A stretch of 64,000 bases of DNA from positions 434,001 to 498,000 of the forward strand of contig MU119210.1 in NCBI GenBank assembly GCA_014904845.1, written 5' to 3'. Of the stretch, positions 30,907 to 42,296 are shown one piece after another. The position numbers were made by a program, and so were the translations under genes. The stretch is from Acephala macrosclerotiorum. Taxonomy: Eukaryota; Ascomycota; Leotiomycetes; Helotiales; Mollisiaceae. Each line of letters begins with the position of its first letter. The first letter of the stretch is position 1. The notes beneath the pieces are model-generated. The model did not search any database and had not been told where the DNA came from. It saw only the letters and a program-made list of their open reading frames with translations.

Positions 30907-31168
30907 AGAATTTTGAGTTACTGACGTATCGAAAAAATTCAGCCATTGGCATGTGGTTAGCATTACGCGGCCAAAGTCAGATGTCAGGAGGGTTTGGCCC
31001 CCAGGAATACTATCTGCGGATGGAGGTATCAGCAAAGCATTCGGAACCACTGGAGATCAACAGACCAGCAATTCCAAAAGAGATGCCGGATGCTGCCACC
31101 TAATATAGGAAGATAGGAACAAGACTCTAGAGCCCCGGTGTCCCGATCCAGTGGCCAGACGATCTCAA
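30907..31168. terminator. Convergent 3' region, cyclophilin / hypothetical gene
   Basis: 262 bases between two convergent coding ends, so both transcripts should end here. No explicit signal was identified. Confidence 0.3.
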
Positions 31169-31615
31169 TCAAAAAGTCAAATGTCCCACGTGCTTAAACA
31201 CATCCTGGTGAAGCTGCTGTGTCGAGTGGGAGGCAGGCATAGACGTTTTATTACATAAAATAGAACTGCAAAACGCACCAACTTCAGAGGACTGCTGCTG
31301 TGATGTTCTATCCCACGCCCCCACAGCCAAATCCAGCACTCCCCCACTCAAACCAAGACCAATATATGCCCATCCAACTTCACTTGAAACCCTAGCCACA
31401 CCATCTACAATCCCTGCCACCTCGGTCCAGAAACTAAACTTCGTTCCCTCATCCATGAACTTCGCCGTATCCGGCCCCAGAATCTCCGCCTGCTCCCGAC
31501 TTTCCCAGCCTGTTTTAAACCCTTCCTTCTCTCTAAACTTGATCGTGGTGATAGCATTATACTCCGTCCTTATCTCATCCACCGTTTCCTCTTCAACTTT
31601 TAGTGCTGCCTTCAT
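31169..31615 (-). CDS. Hypothetical protein, 148 aa
   Basis: Single open frame with ATG at 31615. The N-terminal half is charged and helical (ALKVEEETVDEIRTEYNAIT, KFREKEGFKTGWESREQAEI). A hydrophobic stretch (EVGWAYIGLGLSGGVLDLAV) might be one membrane segment or the core of a small fold. The last 35 residues are less protein-like, so a small intron near the 3' end is possible. No family recognised. Its 5' end faces the lcb3 3' end. Confidence 0.5.
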   Translation of the reverse strand: MKAALKVEEETVDEIRTEYNAITTIKFREKEGFKTGWESREQAEILGPDTAKFMDEGTKFSFWTEVAGIVDGVARVSSEVGWAYIGLGLSGGVLDLAVGAWDRTSQQQSSEVGAFCSSILCNKTSMPASHSTQQLHQDVFKHVGHLTF

Positions 31616-32407
31616 GTCGCTTTTTGATTCGGGGGGGGGATCGAATGCCTGGGAACGTGTCAGTGATTATTTTCTTTTCTCTTTCTGTTTTAGGTGGAAG
31701 TAGATGTACGACGCTGTAGTAGACAGCTCCATGTTTGAGAATGACGGGAGTGGCGAGCCTCATGTGATTTTCGTATTAGAGCTTGAAGTCTGAGAAGGTG
31801 AGATGACGGCGTCGCTTTATGGGGAATACTAGGTTTGTGGTGGATGATGAAGTCATTGCTGGTTGTGCTTGAGAGAACAGCTGCGAGACAGAGGGGTCTT
31901 GAAAGTGTAATTGAATCGAGTTGAAGATGAAAGTTGAGGGAGAAGTGAGAAATAAGTATGGTAAGGGTGCAAGAAGGATTTGAAATGGAATATGGGGACG
32001 CGGTGCATCTCTAGCACTTACCTTTCAGGCTGGGCTTGGGAAATGTTGTATTGACTATACTGGTTGACAATCCTGCGCATCGGAATCCCGGTACAGGCTC
32101 TCCAGTAGAGCTCAAAGTAATATTTGAACATGCAATGCACATAAGTGAAGCATATGTGACTTTTTTCCCACTCGGAACTCCGGCTTGATAGCGGTGAAAG
32201 AGATTGCAATTTGCAATGCTACGTTTGTACACTCTTAGGCTATACCAAGGCCACGCTGCTACGTATCGTCCTAATCCTAAACGCCATATGCACACCATGA
32301 TTCCGTGCTCCGAATGACCAAACTCCTTGCAGTTATGCAAAATAGGGGTACCGCTTCTTACCAAAACTTCCAAGAGAAGTTCAATATCAACAACAAAGCA
32401 TCCCATA
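31616..32407. other. Intergenic region, lcb3 3' side
   Basis: About 800 bases. Unspliced read-through of the last lcb3 exon would stay open to 32011 in another frame, but that is an artefact of skipping the 47-nt intron. It contains the promoter of the hypothetical gene at 31615. Confidence 0.5.
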
Positions 32408-34476
32408 CTAGATGGGACGATGAGAGCCCATGCCGAGCCCGAGAAGTTCGAAAATAATAGGATTGACTTCCACAGCAAGCCACCCAATTCCTGATTTAAG
32501 TTAGCACCGACATGCTGCAGAGCAGAGAGATTCTTACCAGCATAGACAACGAGTTTCGTCACAACTTCAACATCGTACCTCACACGAGGCTTCTCGAGTC
32601 TCGAGAACATCTCCTTCTCTCCCAACTCATTCTGTTGTCCAACAAAGATCTCGAGATCTTCATCCTGATCATCTACAGATCCAGCTGGTGGTGTGGCAGG
32701 AGTAAATAGAACATGACCTTGGCCCATCATCTGTTCATACGAACCAACTCGAGACTGGGCTGGTGTGGGCAAGTTGCCAGTTGCCAGCATTCCAAGAGGT
32801 GTCGATATACCGGACACTTGTGAAACTGCTCCCTCCTTGTCAACATTTCCTGGCATGGAAAAATAATCGCTTGCTTGGGTCGAGGAATGAGGCGAGTGAG
32901 CCCCAGACTCCATTTCACCGGTGTTGGTCAAGCTGTCCCTCCGCCGCTTCTCACGGTAAGCCAAGGTTTCGTAGGCATCGGCTGCTGATTGAGGCCCCAC
33001 GGACACAGAACGCCCACGGCCTGGATGTCTGATCGAGTCTAGGAGACCAGGAAGATCAGAGACGGATGGCATGACGTTGTCCACCTTGAGTCGAGAAGGA
33101 ATCTTTTTGTATTCAGACGCCGGCATGAAAAATTTGCGAGGCAAATTCAATCCATACTTCTCAATGACTCGGAACAGATGCGGTAGGAACTTGAGCATTG
33201 AAGGCTTCATAATCTCCCTCCAAGCAAAAATGACGAGAACTCCAATAACCACTCGCAAGATCACTACCAGCCATCCCATGTGCTCCAGACTGAAAGGCAC
33301 GGTAGCTGGTACTGGAACATCCCATGCCCAATTGCCAGATGCATAGTGCCAGCCTCCAATCTCAATACCGATGTAAACTCCTGCAAATGCAACGCTGTCA
33401 TCGAAGCATGGACAGTCGTCCGCCGGCTCCGGATGAATACGGATGAGAATAATGATAACAAGTGCGATGGTTGCTGGTGCTACCCAGGAACTGCTGTGCA
33501 AATACCTGTCAATGTCGGCTCCATACACACACTCAATCACAGAGATCAAAGCTCCCATGATGCTGCCAACAATCACATCTAGAAACCCATGCATACCGCA
33601 GTAAAGACGCCCGAGGACAATCGAGAAGGCGTATGAGTAGCTGACCACCTCCAATATCAACTTCGTGGATTCTTGTAACCGGCAATCTGGAGAATGGATT
33701 GTAAAGAGAGCATAAACAGCTACAGAAACCGCATTCGCCGAATGTGTCGATGGAAACCCATACTCCAGAGCTGCCGATCCTGACATAGTGATGCGCTGGA
33801 GAGGTGGTGACAGAGGCCGAGGTAAGGAGAACAGATCCTTGAGGAATCCCGTGAAGAATACACCAGAAGCCAGAATATGCACCATCCTGATATCATCAAC
33901 TCATGTTCCTGAACCTGAAACGGGCTCCTTACCCTCTACCCAAAGATGTATGCCCACACCAGAACAGGATCGGGAGGACAACCATGAAAAACGTATGCGT
34001 TCCTAGGTTTGCTGTGATAGCAAAGTAGGAATCGAGGGCTGGCGATCGCATCTTATCCTGCATCCATGCTAGGTACGGTGTCTCCCATCGGATCAGCGGT
34101 AATAACTGCTGCCGTAGATCGTATCGCCATTGTGGAAGCTTGCGCTTGTCTGCAGAGTGGTCAACAAGTTTTCAAAAGTATAGTAATAGCAGAAGAGCAT
34201 TTCAGAACATTTGAAGACCTTCTTAGCTCACTGAGCGTCCGATGAAAGTCAAGGGACATCAGAAGTTGAACGAAGTCTGCACAAATATCCAGAAACACAA
34301 CAGAGAGCCACAGCTACTCGGCAGCGCTGGAAATGCTTACAATGATCCAGACTTCGCAGACCAGCATCAGGAGTATCTGTGCCCCTATCTACAGGTGCAG
34401 ATACTTCTATCGTTGGTGGGGCATCTGGGAATTTCTCGAGTTCAAGGACACCCGAGCCATTTGGAGTCGAGGACAT
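32408..34476 (-). CDS. lcb3: Long-chain-base-1-phosphate phosphatase (Lcb3-like)
   Basis: Four exons, 34476-34341, 34149-33933, 33886-32538 and 32490-32408, join in frame to 594 residues; introns are 191, 46 and 47 nt. The PAP2 phosphatase signature is complete: KDLFSLPRP (about residue 134), FPSTHS (about 163), and SYSYAFSIVLGRLYCGMHGF followed by LDVIVG. The N-terminal signature GLRSLDHYKRKLPQWRYDLR matches ER sphingolipid phosphatases. Several membrane helices follow (VAPATIALVIIILIRI, MGWLVVILRVVIGVLVIFAW), then a long Ser/Pro-rich loop and a final helix region ending GMGSHRPI. Lcb3-type enzymes dephosphorylate (dihydro)sphingosine-1-phosphate in the ER, controlling ceramide supply and stress signalling. 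The C-terminal cytosolic linker is long, as in filamentous fungi. Confidence 0.9.
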
Positions 34477-34906
34477 CGATGCATTCGGGGTGCCGCCGCA
34501 TGTGTGTATAGCTTGTAGCTGAGTGCGCGAAAATGGACGAAAACAAAACAATCCAACCGACGCAAAGGAGTGACAATGGTGCTCGAGTCTTCAATTGCTC
34601 GTCATAGGGGTAAGCCACAGGTGAGGACTCGGTTGCTGATTACGATTGTGCTTAGACCAAATTTAGACACCGCGCCTAGCTTAAACGGTGGTCGTCCCAT
34701 AGCAACGAGCCTTGTTTACGTTCTTTCCTATTTCAGACTGCACCCTTCTTCAACTCTCGTCACAATCTTGACATTCCACACCTAAGACGAAAGCCACGTT
34801 CGAGATTCTACATTGAATATCGCCATCCATAATTAGAGTCATTCAGCCATTCCTCATCATTCACCTCGCCTCCCGCTCTAGCCTGGCGCTGGAGTTTATC
34901 CGAAGC
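34477..34906. promoter_or_regulatory. Divergent promoter, lcb3 / rho4
   Basis: 430 bases between divergent start codons, presumably a shared promoter. No specific factor site is claimed. Confidence 0.4.
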
Positions 34907-35826
34907 ATGTCGGCGCAATATCAGCAAAAGGAATCTTACAACAACCGACGTTCAGATATGTCGGAAAAATACGAAGCACCTCGAAGAAAACCTACACGTC
35001 GCGAACAGAGCGCAAGATCCAGCGAAGGCACTGTCAGCACGATGATGAGCAGCTCGACTGGAAGAGAATCGTCGGCGACGCATGTTACAGAGGGGCCGGC
35101 ATACTCAAAGAAGATTGTCGTTGTTGGAGATGGTGGATGCGGGAAGACGTGTCTTCTCATAAGCTATAGTCAAGGTTACTTCCCAGAGGTATGCAGCGCA
35201 ACTCGACCGCATAATATTCTATTAATCAACGTCAGAAATATGTACCAACGGTCTTCGAGAATTATATAACATATCCAACTCACAAACCAAGCGGCAAGAC
35301 ACTCGAGTTGGCGCTATGGGATACCGCTGGACAAGAAGAATACGATCGTCTCCGACCTCTCTCATACCCCGAGACCGATTTGCTGTTCGTATGCTTCGCC
35401 ATCGACTGCCCGAACTCGCTCGACAATGTCTTAGACAAGGTGGGACATTCTACTGATAATTTGAAAGCACAACTAACGTGTATGCAGTGGTACCCCGAAG
35501 TCTTGCACTTCTGCCCATACACACCACTGGTCCTCGTTGGCCTCAAGTCAGATTTAAGGACGAAGAGAACCTGCATCGACCTCTTGAAGACCCAAGGCTT
35601 GACCCCAGTTACACAAGAGCAGGGAATGAACGTTGCGCGCAAGATGGGAGCAAGATACATGGAGTGCAGTAGCAAGGAGATGATTGGAGTCGACGAGATC
35701 TTCGAGGATGCCATCAACACAGTTGTCGCCAACGACCGGAGTAATCAACGACAAGAGCCAGAAGTAGGTTCAGGGGAGCAGACCTACCGCATCAAGAAGA
35801 AGAAGCGGAACTGCCGATTCCTCTAA
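34907..35826 (+). CDS. rho4: Rho-family GTPase Rho4
   Basis: Three exons, 34907-35188, 35236-35439 and 35488-35826, with introns of 47 and 48 nt; 274 residues. A 65-residue polar N-terminal extension is typical of Rho4. The GTPase core follows: P-loop GDGGCGKT (residues 74-81), effector loop [12 protein letters not shown], switch [19 protein letters not shown], and the LKSDL base-recognition motif with CSSKE near the end. The C-terminus is a polybasic stretch (RIKKKKRN) and the CaaX box CRFL, predicting prenylation and membrane anchoring. Rho4 regulates septation and cell-wall synthesis with formins in filamentous fungi. Confidence 0.94.
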
Positions 35827-36176
35827 TGACCTTCCGACACGACTTATTACGATATCGACACGACCTATGATTGCATAACAAGAAGCGCAAGCAAAGCAGA
35901 AAATAGCTGCAGGGGAAATCTGTAAATGGCAGATAGAGCCTGGCTGGACGGCGTGCTTGTGGACCTATTCTCACCAGACCTACTGGTTTTCATTTCCATC
36001 TTGTTCTTCATGTTGCTTCAGTAATAGGGAGCTGTGCTGGCAATTGCACAAAACGGGGTTTCTTATGTATCATGAACTTTTCCTTGTAGAAACGAGACCC
36101 CATACCATACCTTATCATCGTTCTTCGTGAGACCTGGGTATCGTGATTCCAAAACGCCGTTCATATGTGCTGTCCA
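35827..36176. terminator. Convergent 3' region, rho4 / dad1
   Basis: 350 bases between the convergent coding ends of rho4 and dad1. No separate gene was seen. Confidence 0.4.
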
Positions 36177-36609
36177 TTATCGACCATTTCCATGCTCATG
36201 AATCTCCGCTTCCTCTCCTCGGTCTGCGTCGTCTTCTTCCTTCCCTGTGTGTGCTTCCACTTCTGCCTCTGGATCCTTCGCCATCACATTCTCGAATTGC
36301 GACCAGAGGGCTTCGACGGAACCGAATTCATTACCGACCTGCCATCCTTAGCATTCTGTTCTCATGCCCGCAAATCAGCAAGAAATACCTCGATAACTCC
36401 CTCCAACGATCGATTCAACTTGTTGATATTCGCCAGGACATGTTCGAAGCTCTGCAAACACTCATCAGCGACGCGTCGGCCATCCACTGAGCTAAACATA
36501 CAACAGCGATTTCCTGGAGTAAGATCTCTCTCTGCTGCTCGAAATACGACTTCTCTCCCGCTGGCGCATTCGTGGAGGACGTCACTGGTGGCCGTGTTGT
36601 GCTGGACAT
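36177..36609 (-). CDS. dad1: DASH complex subunit Dad1
   Basis: Three exons, 36609-36502, 36451-36389 and 36338-36177, two 50-nt introns, 110 residues. After a Ser/Thr/Pro leader the conserved Dad1 core appears: [20 protein letters not shown], then [20 protein letters not shown], then [17 protein letters not shown]. The tail is acidic and variable. Dad1 is a small helical subunit of the DASH/Dam1 ring that couples kinetochores to spindle microtubules. The gene is easily missed because the conserved core is split over three short exons. Confidence 0.92.
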
Positions 36610-37148
36610 TTTGACGTGTTGGTGGGGTCGTGTTTTAGGAAGGGAAACGCGACTTTGGTTCAACAGTTAGTGCTCTGTGGCTTGATCTTGGCTGACAGAC
36701 TTCACCGAGAGAACTCGAGTCGGGTCATCGATTTGACCGACGGCACTATTTGCTCAACGGTTTTGAGGCTCTGGTGTTTATTTTGACTTCATGTCGTTGC
36801 GTGTTTTGCGCTACTATTGTCGCGACTTTATTGTGGTGCTGAAGTCTCTTGAGTTGAGGGGCTTCTAGCTAGCAACACGATTCTTAAACAGTTTACGGCT
36901 TTACCTGTGTGATAGTGGTCTCTGCTCTTTACAGCAGTAATTAATACCTAGAGGTATTGGACTTTTGCATTTGCTGATTGTTCGTTGGTGGATTTTCATT
37001 GCTGCTGGGAGCTGTACATTCAAGGCTTGGATCACAAAACTCTCCAGGACCGAATTTGCTCGAAGTCAATTCTGAGCACACTCTATGATATTTACGTGTT
37101 ACAACGGCATGGTCAAATCCTTGGTAACAGCGATTCGGGTTCATTTCA
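36610..37148. other. Intergenic region, dad1 5' / pyrG 3'
   Basis: About 540 bases. The dad1 promoter should lie here. No other feature was recognised. Confidence 0.5.
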
Positions 37149-38009
37149 TTAATTTTCCTGCTTAAGCCTAGCTTCGTACGCTTCCCAAGCAACTGTCTGA
37201 TACTGCTCTGCCTTTGCCGCAGGATCCTGAGCATTACATATCCCTCGTCCAACTATAATAATATCACAGCCTCTCAGAATGAGATCTCGCGGCGTTATGT
37301 ATCGCTGGCCAAGAGGATCTTCCGCACCAGGCATAAATTCAGAATCATCAAGTGATTGATCCGGAGGTAGTGAGCACCCTGGCGTCATGACCACAAAGTC
37401 ATCTTCTGGCTCTGAGTTCATGGGCTCCAGTGCTATGAATCCCATCACAAAATCTCGATAAGTTCGAGCAATCGAGACGCATTTTTTGGTATATGCTTCA
37501 GTCAGCAGATTGCCAGAGCTCGACATCTGTGACAGCAGCAAGAGACCGCGTTCCTCAGGTGGCTCCCCAACCTCAACCTCACTACTAGAATCCGTTCCAC
37601 TCGACTTCTGCCTTTCCATCCAGCCCTGTCCCGTCTCCTTCAAAGCCCTCACCATATCCGGCCCTGAAATGACATGAGCATTAACAATATGCGCCCACTC
37701 CAAAATCCTATAATCACCACCCGCATACTGCAACTGCGCTGTACTTCCTATATCAGCGAATTTCCTATCTTCAAAGATCAAGAAGCGGTGTTTTCTGGCC
37801 AGAGCGGCGAGCTTGGCGCCTGTTCCGGTGAGAGGGGTAGGGTCCCAGCCAGAGAGGATGTCGGCGTGGGTTTTGAAGACGACCATGTGCGGTCCGCAGG
37901 CGTCGGCGAGGAGGAGCATTGAGGAGACAGTGGTTATGTCGGCGCTGACGCAGAGGTTGGACTTTTTAGACGCTATGAGACGGCGGAGATAAGTGGTAAT
38001 GGGATGCAT
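37149..38009 (-). CDS. pyrG: Orotidine-5'-phosphate decarboxylase (pyrG/URA3 type)
   Basis: Single exon, 286 residues. It converts OMP to UMP, the last step of de novo pyrimidine synthesis. Hallmarks: SNLCVSADI (residues 17-25), the VFKTHADIL lysine/aspartate block (44-52), the catalytic FEDRKFADIG tetrad (Asp81, Lys83, Asp86), IVNAHVISGPDM, RGLLLLSQMSSSGNL, FVVMTPGCSL, LGQRYITPRDLILRGCDIII and VGRGI for phosphate binding. The start is about 15-20 residues shorter at the N-terminus than many fungal orthologues; no in-frame ATG lies upstream, although that frame stays open for some distance. The sequence departs from typical pyrG in the middle (SSGTDSSSEVEVGEPPEERG). It is divergent from an NCS1 permease gene. 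Confidence 0.9.
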   Translation of the reverse strand: MHPITTYLRRLIASKKSNLCVSADITTVSSMLLLADACGPHMVVFKTHADILSGWDPTPLTGTGAKLAALARKHRFLIFEDRKFADIGSTAQLQYAGGDYRILEWAHIVNAHVISGPDMVRALKETGQGWMERQKSSGTDSSSEVEVGEPPEERGLLLLSQMSSSGNLLTEAYTKKCVSIARTYRDFVMGFIALEPMNSEPEDDFVVMTPGCSLPPDQSLDDSEFMPGAEDPLGQRYITPRDLILRGCDIIIVGRGICNAQDPAAKAEQYQTVAWEAYEARLKQEN

Positions 38010-38569
38010 GTTGATATATTTGAATGAAGTACCTGAATTGGTATTTGGAAAGACCCTAAGTCGAGTATATAGTCTAGGAGGGGAGCTTTAGGGAGCTTCA
38101 GATGTCACTTCCAAATTTGGCTCCACAACAAGCGTCCAAACCCTCTCTGCTTCTGTCTCTTAGAATTCCCAGGGGAATGAGCCGTCGATCGGGTGTTTTT
38201 GTCGTGATTTGATTTTTCGAACTGTTTGCAAGTGTAGAACATGAGGATCATTGCTCAATCATAGGTCGAAGAGCCGCCCCCATTCTTGAAGATGTAAGAA
38301 TTTTTTTCGGCATCTTTGCCGATTGTTGCGCCTATCAGACCGATAGGTGGTTTAATCTTTCTAGATGATAAGAGCTTGTACCACTATGCTGTACGAAGGG
38401 CACAATGGCTAAGCGCTTGTGGGTATCTGGTGGTAGATCATCACCAAAATGAATGATTCTGCATCCCACCTTCGTCTGATATTTCAATGTCCCTCCTCCT
38501 CCGCATCCTTTCTTTCTTAGATTTCTGTGCGAGCGACAGGCTCTATAACTTGAAAGATCAAGTCAAACC
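38010..38569. promoter_or_regulatory. Divergent promoter, pyrG / NCS1 permease
   Basis: 560 bases between the divergent start codons of two pyrimidine-related genes. Shared regulation is an inference from arrangement; no factor site is claimed. Confidence 0.4.
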
Positions 38570-40409
38570 ATGGGCATTCAGATACTTTCCCCGCGTCGTG
38601 TCGCGACTTCAACAAGGTCCAAAATAGCCAATTTCAGGACTGCTATTCAAAGCAAAAAAGCCTTCCTAGAATACTTGAGGACAGAAGCTAGCGAAGAAAA
38701 CGGAAGCTGGTCCTGGGTGAACGAGGGTCCGTCATTTTGATAGTCGAAAACAATCACGATTGCTAACATGCTCCAGATCTCCTCCCAACTCCAAGTGAGA
38801 AACGAACATGGCGAGCTTGGAACTATGCCTTCTTCTACAGCTCTCTCGCTATGGACAATTGGACACTTGGATCTACACTCATTGGTGTAGGCCTCAAATG
38901 GTGGCAGGCGATCGTTACGATTTTCATTGCTCAAGTCGTTGGTGCTTCCGCTTCGGCTCTCAATTCACGGTGTGCTGAGATGTATCATATCGGGTTTCCT
39001 GTGGTGGCTCGTTCTGTTTTTGGGATGTATGGCTCTTACTACGCTGTTGGAGCGAGGGCTATTCTGGCTGCCATATATTATTCTCTGAAACGTATGTGGC
39101 CCCTTTGTTTACCATTTCGAGTAGTAATGCTGATGAACTCGAATGTACAGTGTATGTCGGGTCATCCTTCGTAGTAAACATGCTCCATGCTGTGTTTGGT
39201 ACGGGATTCACGTCCATCCCAAACCATCTACCCAAGTCAATCGGCTTCACAACCCAGCAAATGCTCGCCTTCTTCCTCTACTGGTTGTGCCATATTCCAT
39301 TCGTATTTCTACGCCCCAATCAACTCAAATGGCTCTTCACGCTGAAGATGTGTACCATGGTCCCCGCCATGGTCGGCCTCTTCGCCTTCTGCATGGCCAA
39401 CACAGGCGGCCATCTCGGCTCCTCTGTCCTCCCTCCTGGCGTCCCCATATCCAGCACCTCCTTCCTCTTCCTCTATGCCATAAACTCCAGCCTGGGCGCA
39501 CATTCTACACTCATCACCAACCAACCAGACTACTCTCGCTGGGCCGCCAAACCGTGGTCCTCAATCTGGACCCAACTCCTTTTCTGGCCCATCTCAGTGA
39601 CCATCTCGGCTACTTTCGGAATTCTGTCAACAGCGGCTATAAATCATGCTTGGGGGTTGGAATTGTGGAATCAGTGGGATCTGTTGACTGCCATTTTGGA
39701 TCGATATCCACACTCTTCTGCGAGATTTGCGGTCTTTCTTTGTGCATTGTTTTGGGCCATTCTTGTTCTTGGGACGAATGTCGCAGCAAATATGATTCCT
39801 TTAGGAAGTGATCTTGCCATGCTACTTCCGAGATATATGAACATGACGCGTGGTCAAGTCTTGGGATTGCTTCTTGCTTGGGCGATTTGTCCATGGAAGA
39901 TCTACGCTTCTGCTGCCACTTTCACGAAATTCCTTTCTGGGTACGGACTTTTCATGGGTGGGCTAACGGGGGTTATGGTTGTGGATTATTACTTGACGAA
40001 GGGCAATCTGTTTGTAGGGAATTTGTATGACGGAAAGAAGACGAACCCTACGTATTATTATACGAAAGGATGGAATTGGCAGGCGTATGTTGCGTATGCC
40101 TGTGGTTTTGCGATTGGGTTTCCGGGCTTCTGTGGGAATTTGGGGGCGAAGGTTAGTACGACGGCGAGGGAGTTGGGGTATTTGGGGTGGATATTGGCGT
40201 TTTCAGTTAGTATTATTGTGTATGTGGGGTTGTGCTTGATATGGCCGACGCAGAGTCAAAGGGCTGTGAGGACGATGGAGTTGAGTTGGGAGAAGAAAGT
40301 GAGTAGGGTGGATTTTGAGTTTACGAGGGAAGAGTCGAGTATTTCTGAGGTGGCATGCGAAGAAAATGAGGGTAAGAAGAATGTTGGGAATAGAATATCG
40401 GAAGTTTGA
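38570..40409 (+). CDS. NCS1-family permease (uracil/allantoin type, Fur4/Dal4)
   Basis: Three exons, 38570-38726, 38777-39091 and 39151-40409, introns of 50 and 59 nt; 576 residues. NCS1 hallmarks: the N-terminal NEDLLPTPSEKRTWRAWNY block, then TM1 with DNWTLGSTLIGVGLKWWQA, the loop NSRCAEMYHIGFPVVARSVF, and GMYGSYYAVGARAILAAIYY. Later segments include PNHLPKSIGFTTQQMLAFFL, INSSLGAHSTLITNQPDYSR (the conserved substrate/Na-site region) and the final helices. About 12 membrane segments are expected. Fungal members import uracil, allantoin, cytosine or related bases. The neighbouring OMP decarboxylase makes a uracil-type substrate plausible, but the exact substrate is not decided by sequence. 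The C-terminus is acidic. Confidence 0.9.
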
Positions 40410-42296
40410 AAGTTATTTTATAGAAGTATGAGAACTAAAAGAAGACCTAGACGATCTGCGCTCAGAAGGTCCCAGCATTTCCTAAATGGCCGAGCCACAA
40501 CAAGCTGGCTGATGTATCGCTTTCAGATTGGCGTTGGTATACTGAGGTAAGAAGAGATAGCGACTGTACAGGCACGCCCGGCACATCGAAAAGCCGATAA
40601 CAGTCTTGATCACTGAATGTGTTCCGATACATCTGCTATTTCAGGGGCTCGCTTGACAGAATGATGGGAGAGAGTGGTGGAATAAGTGTCGTTGTTCGTG
40701 CCAGAACTATAAACTAGAAACCTAGCCCGAGTAAATAATATTGTTCGCCCATTGTCAGACCAAGAAATTGAGTAGAAGTTGGCTCCTTCCTTGAAGTCCT
40801 ACACCTGGTATCTCAGGCAAACTTCAAGGCACCTAATGTCTCAGGCAGTCAGAAAACACGCGGGAGCTTGTTGAAAAAACATCACTTCTTCACCAACACC
40901 CTTTCTCTTCTTTCACAATCAAAATTCAAGGCACAAACCTGTCCAAGTTAAAAACCTTTCCAACAATCACGATAAATTGTTCTGCACAAACGACTGGATG
41001 TTCCTGCTTTGTCCAGCAACGTTACAATGCTTCTACCTTCTGGCGATCATTGCGCGATATCCAAGGGCCTGCAGCTTCTGCTGCAAGTGTCGCACAGGAA
41101 TCCTAAGACGGAATTGGGAGCCATAGGGCCTGGCTTACGATTTTCCGGATGATCCAGATGTTGGAAATGCAGCTGCAGGACGCTCGATGATGTCCCACAC
41201 CCTTTAGGACGTTTGCTATCTGTACCCTAGCCATTTTTTTTACATCAATAAGGAGCATTGTTGTCATATTCGTTTTGCGAGTGTTTTCAAAGCTCTTGTC
41301 GTGTGGGAGAGGAACAAATCACAGTTGTCCAGTCCGTCTCTACACAGAAGGGCGACTTCGAGGTGGTGTCCGTGGCCAAGCTGGACATTCCACCCTACAG
41401 AGACATCGGATTTTACGTCTACAAGACGAAATGATTTCCGTCTGTTGGAAATTGAAAGGCAGTCTGGGTTGCTCGATTTGCTTCAAGAACTGCGCTCGAT
41501 TATTTGGGCCATGTGATCCTTCGACCATCCTCGACTCGCACGGAGGGTGATTTCCAGAAAGTCGTTAGGAGTCGTGGGGAACACGAGATGGGAGACCCAA
41601 TGACATCCTAAGCATTGCAACCTTCTCAACTTGGCATTTTGAAGAAAGGTGGCTTCAGGGGTTAAGAGCGCCTCGAACGCCTCAAAAGCCACACATTTCC
41701 CAAAACAATACGGAGTACAGATCCCAACATCCTTCAGCCCAGTCGCGCCCCCTCAAGCCGTTGCCGTTTGCCCGTTGCTTGGAATCTTAAATAGTAAGCT
41801 TCTTCATATTCGTTCACTCCACAAATCTCTGCAGCGTTGGAAATGCAACATTTCATGTATCAAATTCCTGTTTGAGTTACTCATACTCCTTATATATTAC
41901 GACACAGTCATCACGCAATATGATGATCGTAAATCTACTCATCGGTACCTTTGATAGCATCTTTGGCCCTCAGCGAATTGAACCAGTTTGCCCGTGTTGC
42001 TTTTTGGGGACCATGGCTTGAGTTTAGCGGGAATCGAAGCATCCAAAACTTCTCTTGGCCTTCCTTGCACCTTCTAAGTGCGGATCGCAACATCTAAAGA
42101 TGTCGTTTGTTGGCTTTAATTTATGGCTATGAATCCGTGTTCAGCCATTCCTGCCCACCTAATTATCCCTTACCGTCAATCAACGCCAATGTGGCGTCTC
42201 CGCTTCGCCAAGACCTGAGAATACAATCTCTTAATAAAGCTTAATTGCTTGGCAGAGCAACGGCACTCTCTTGGTACTTGACAGTTCGCTAAATGT
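40410..42296. other. Long gene-free region
   Basis: 1.9 kb between the permease gene and the PTR2 remnant. Only short frames without ATG starts or recognisable motifs were seen. No repeat or RNA gene was identified. Confidence 0.5.

Noticed and set aside
32011..32537. Extended C-terminus of lcb3 by reading through its last intron
   Set aside because: A 47-nt intron with consensus ends gives a C-terminus like other family members, ending at 32408. The read-through tail is not protein-like.
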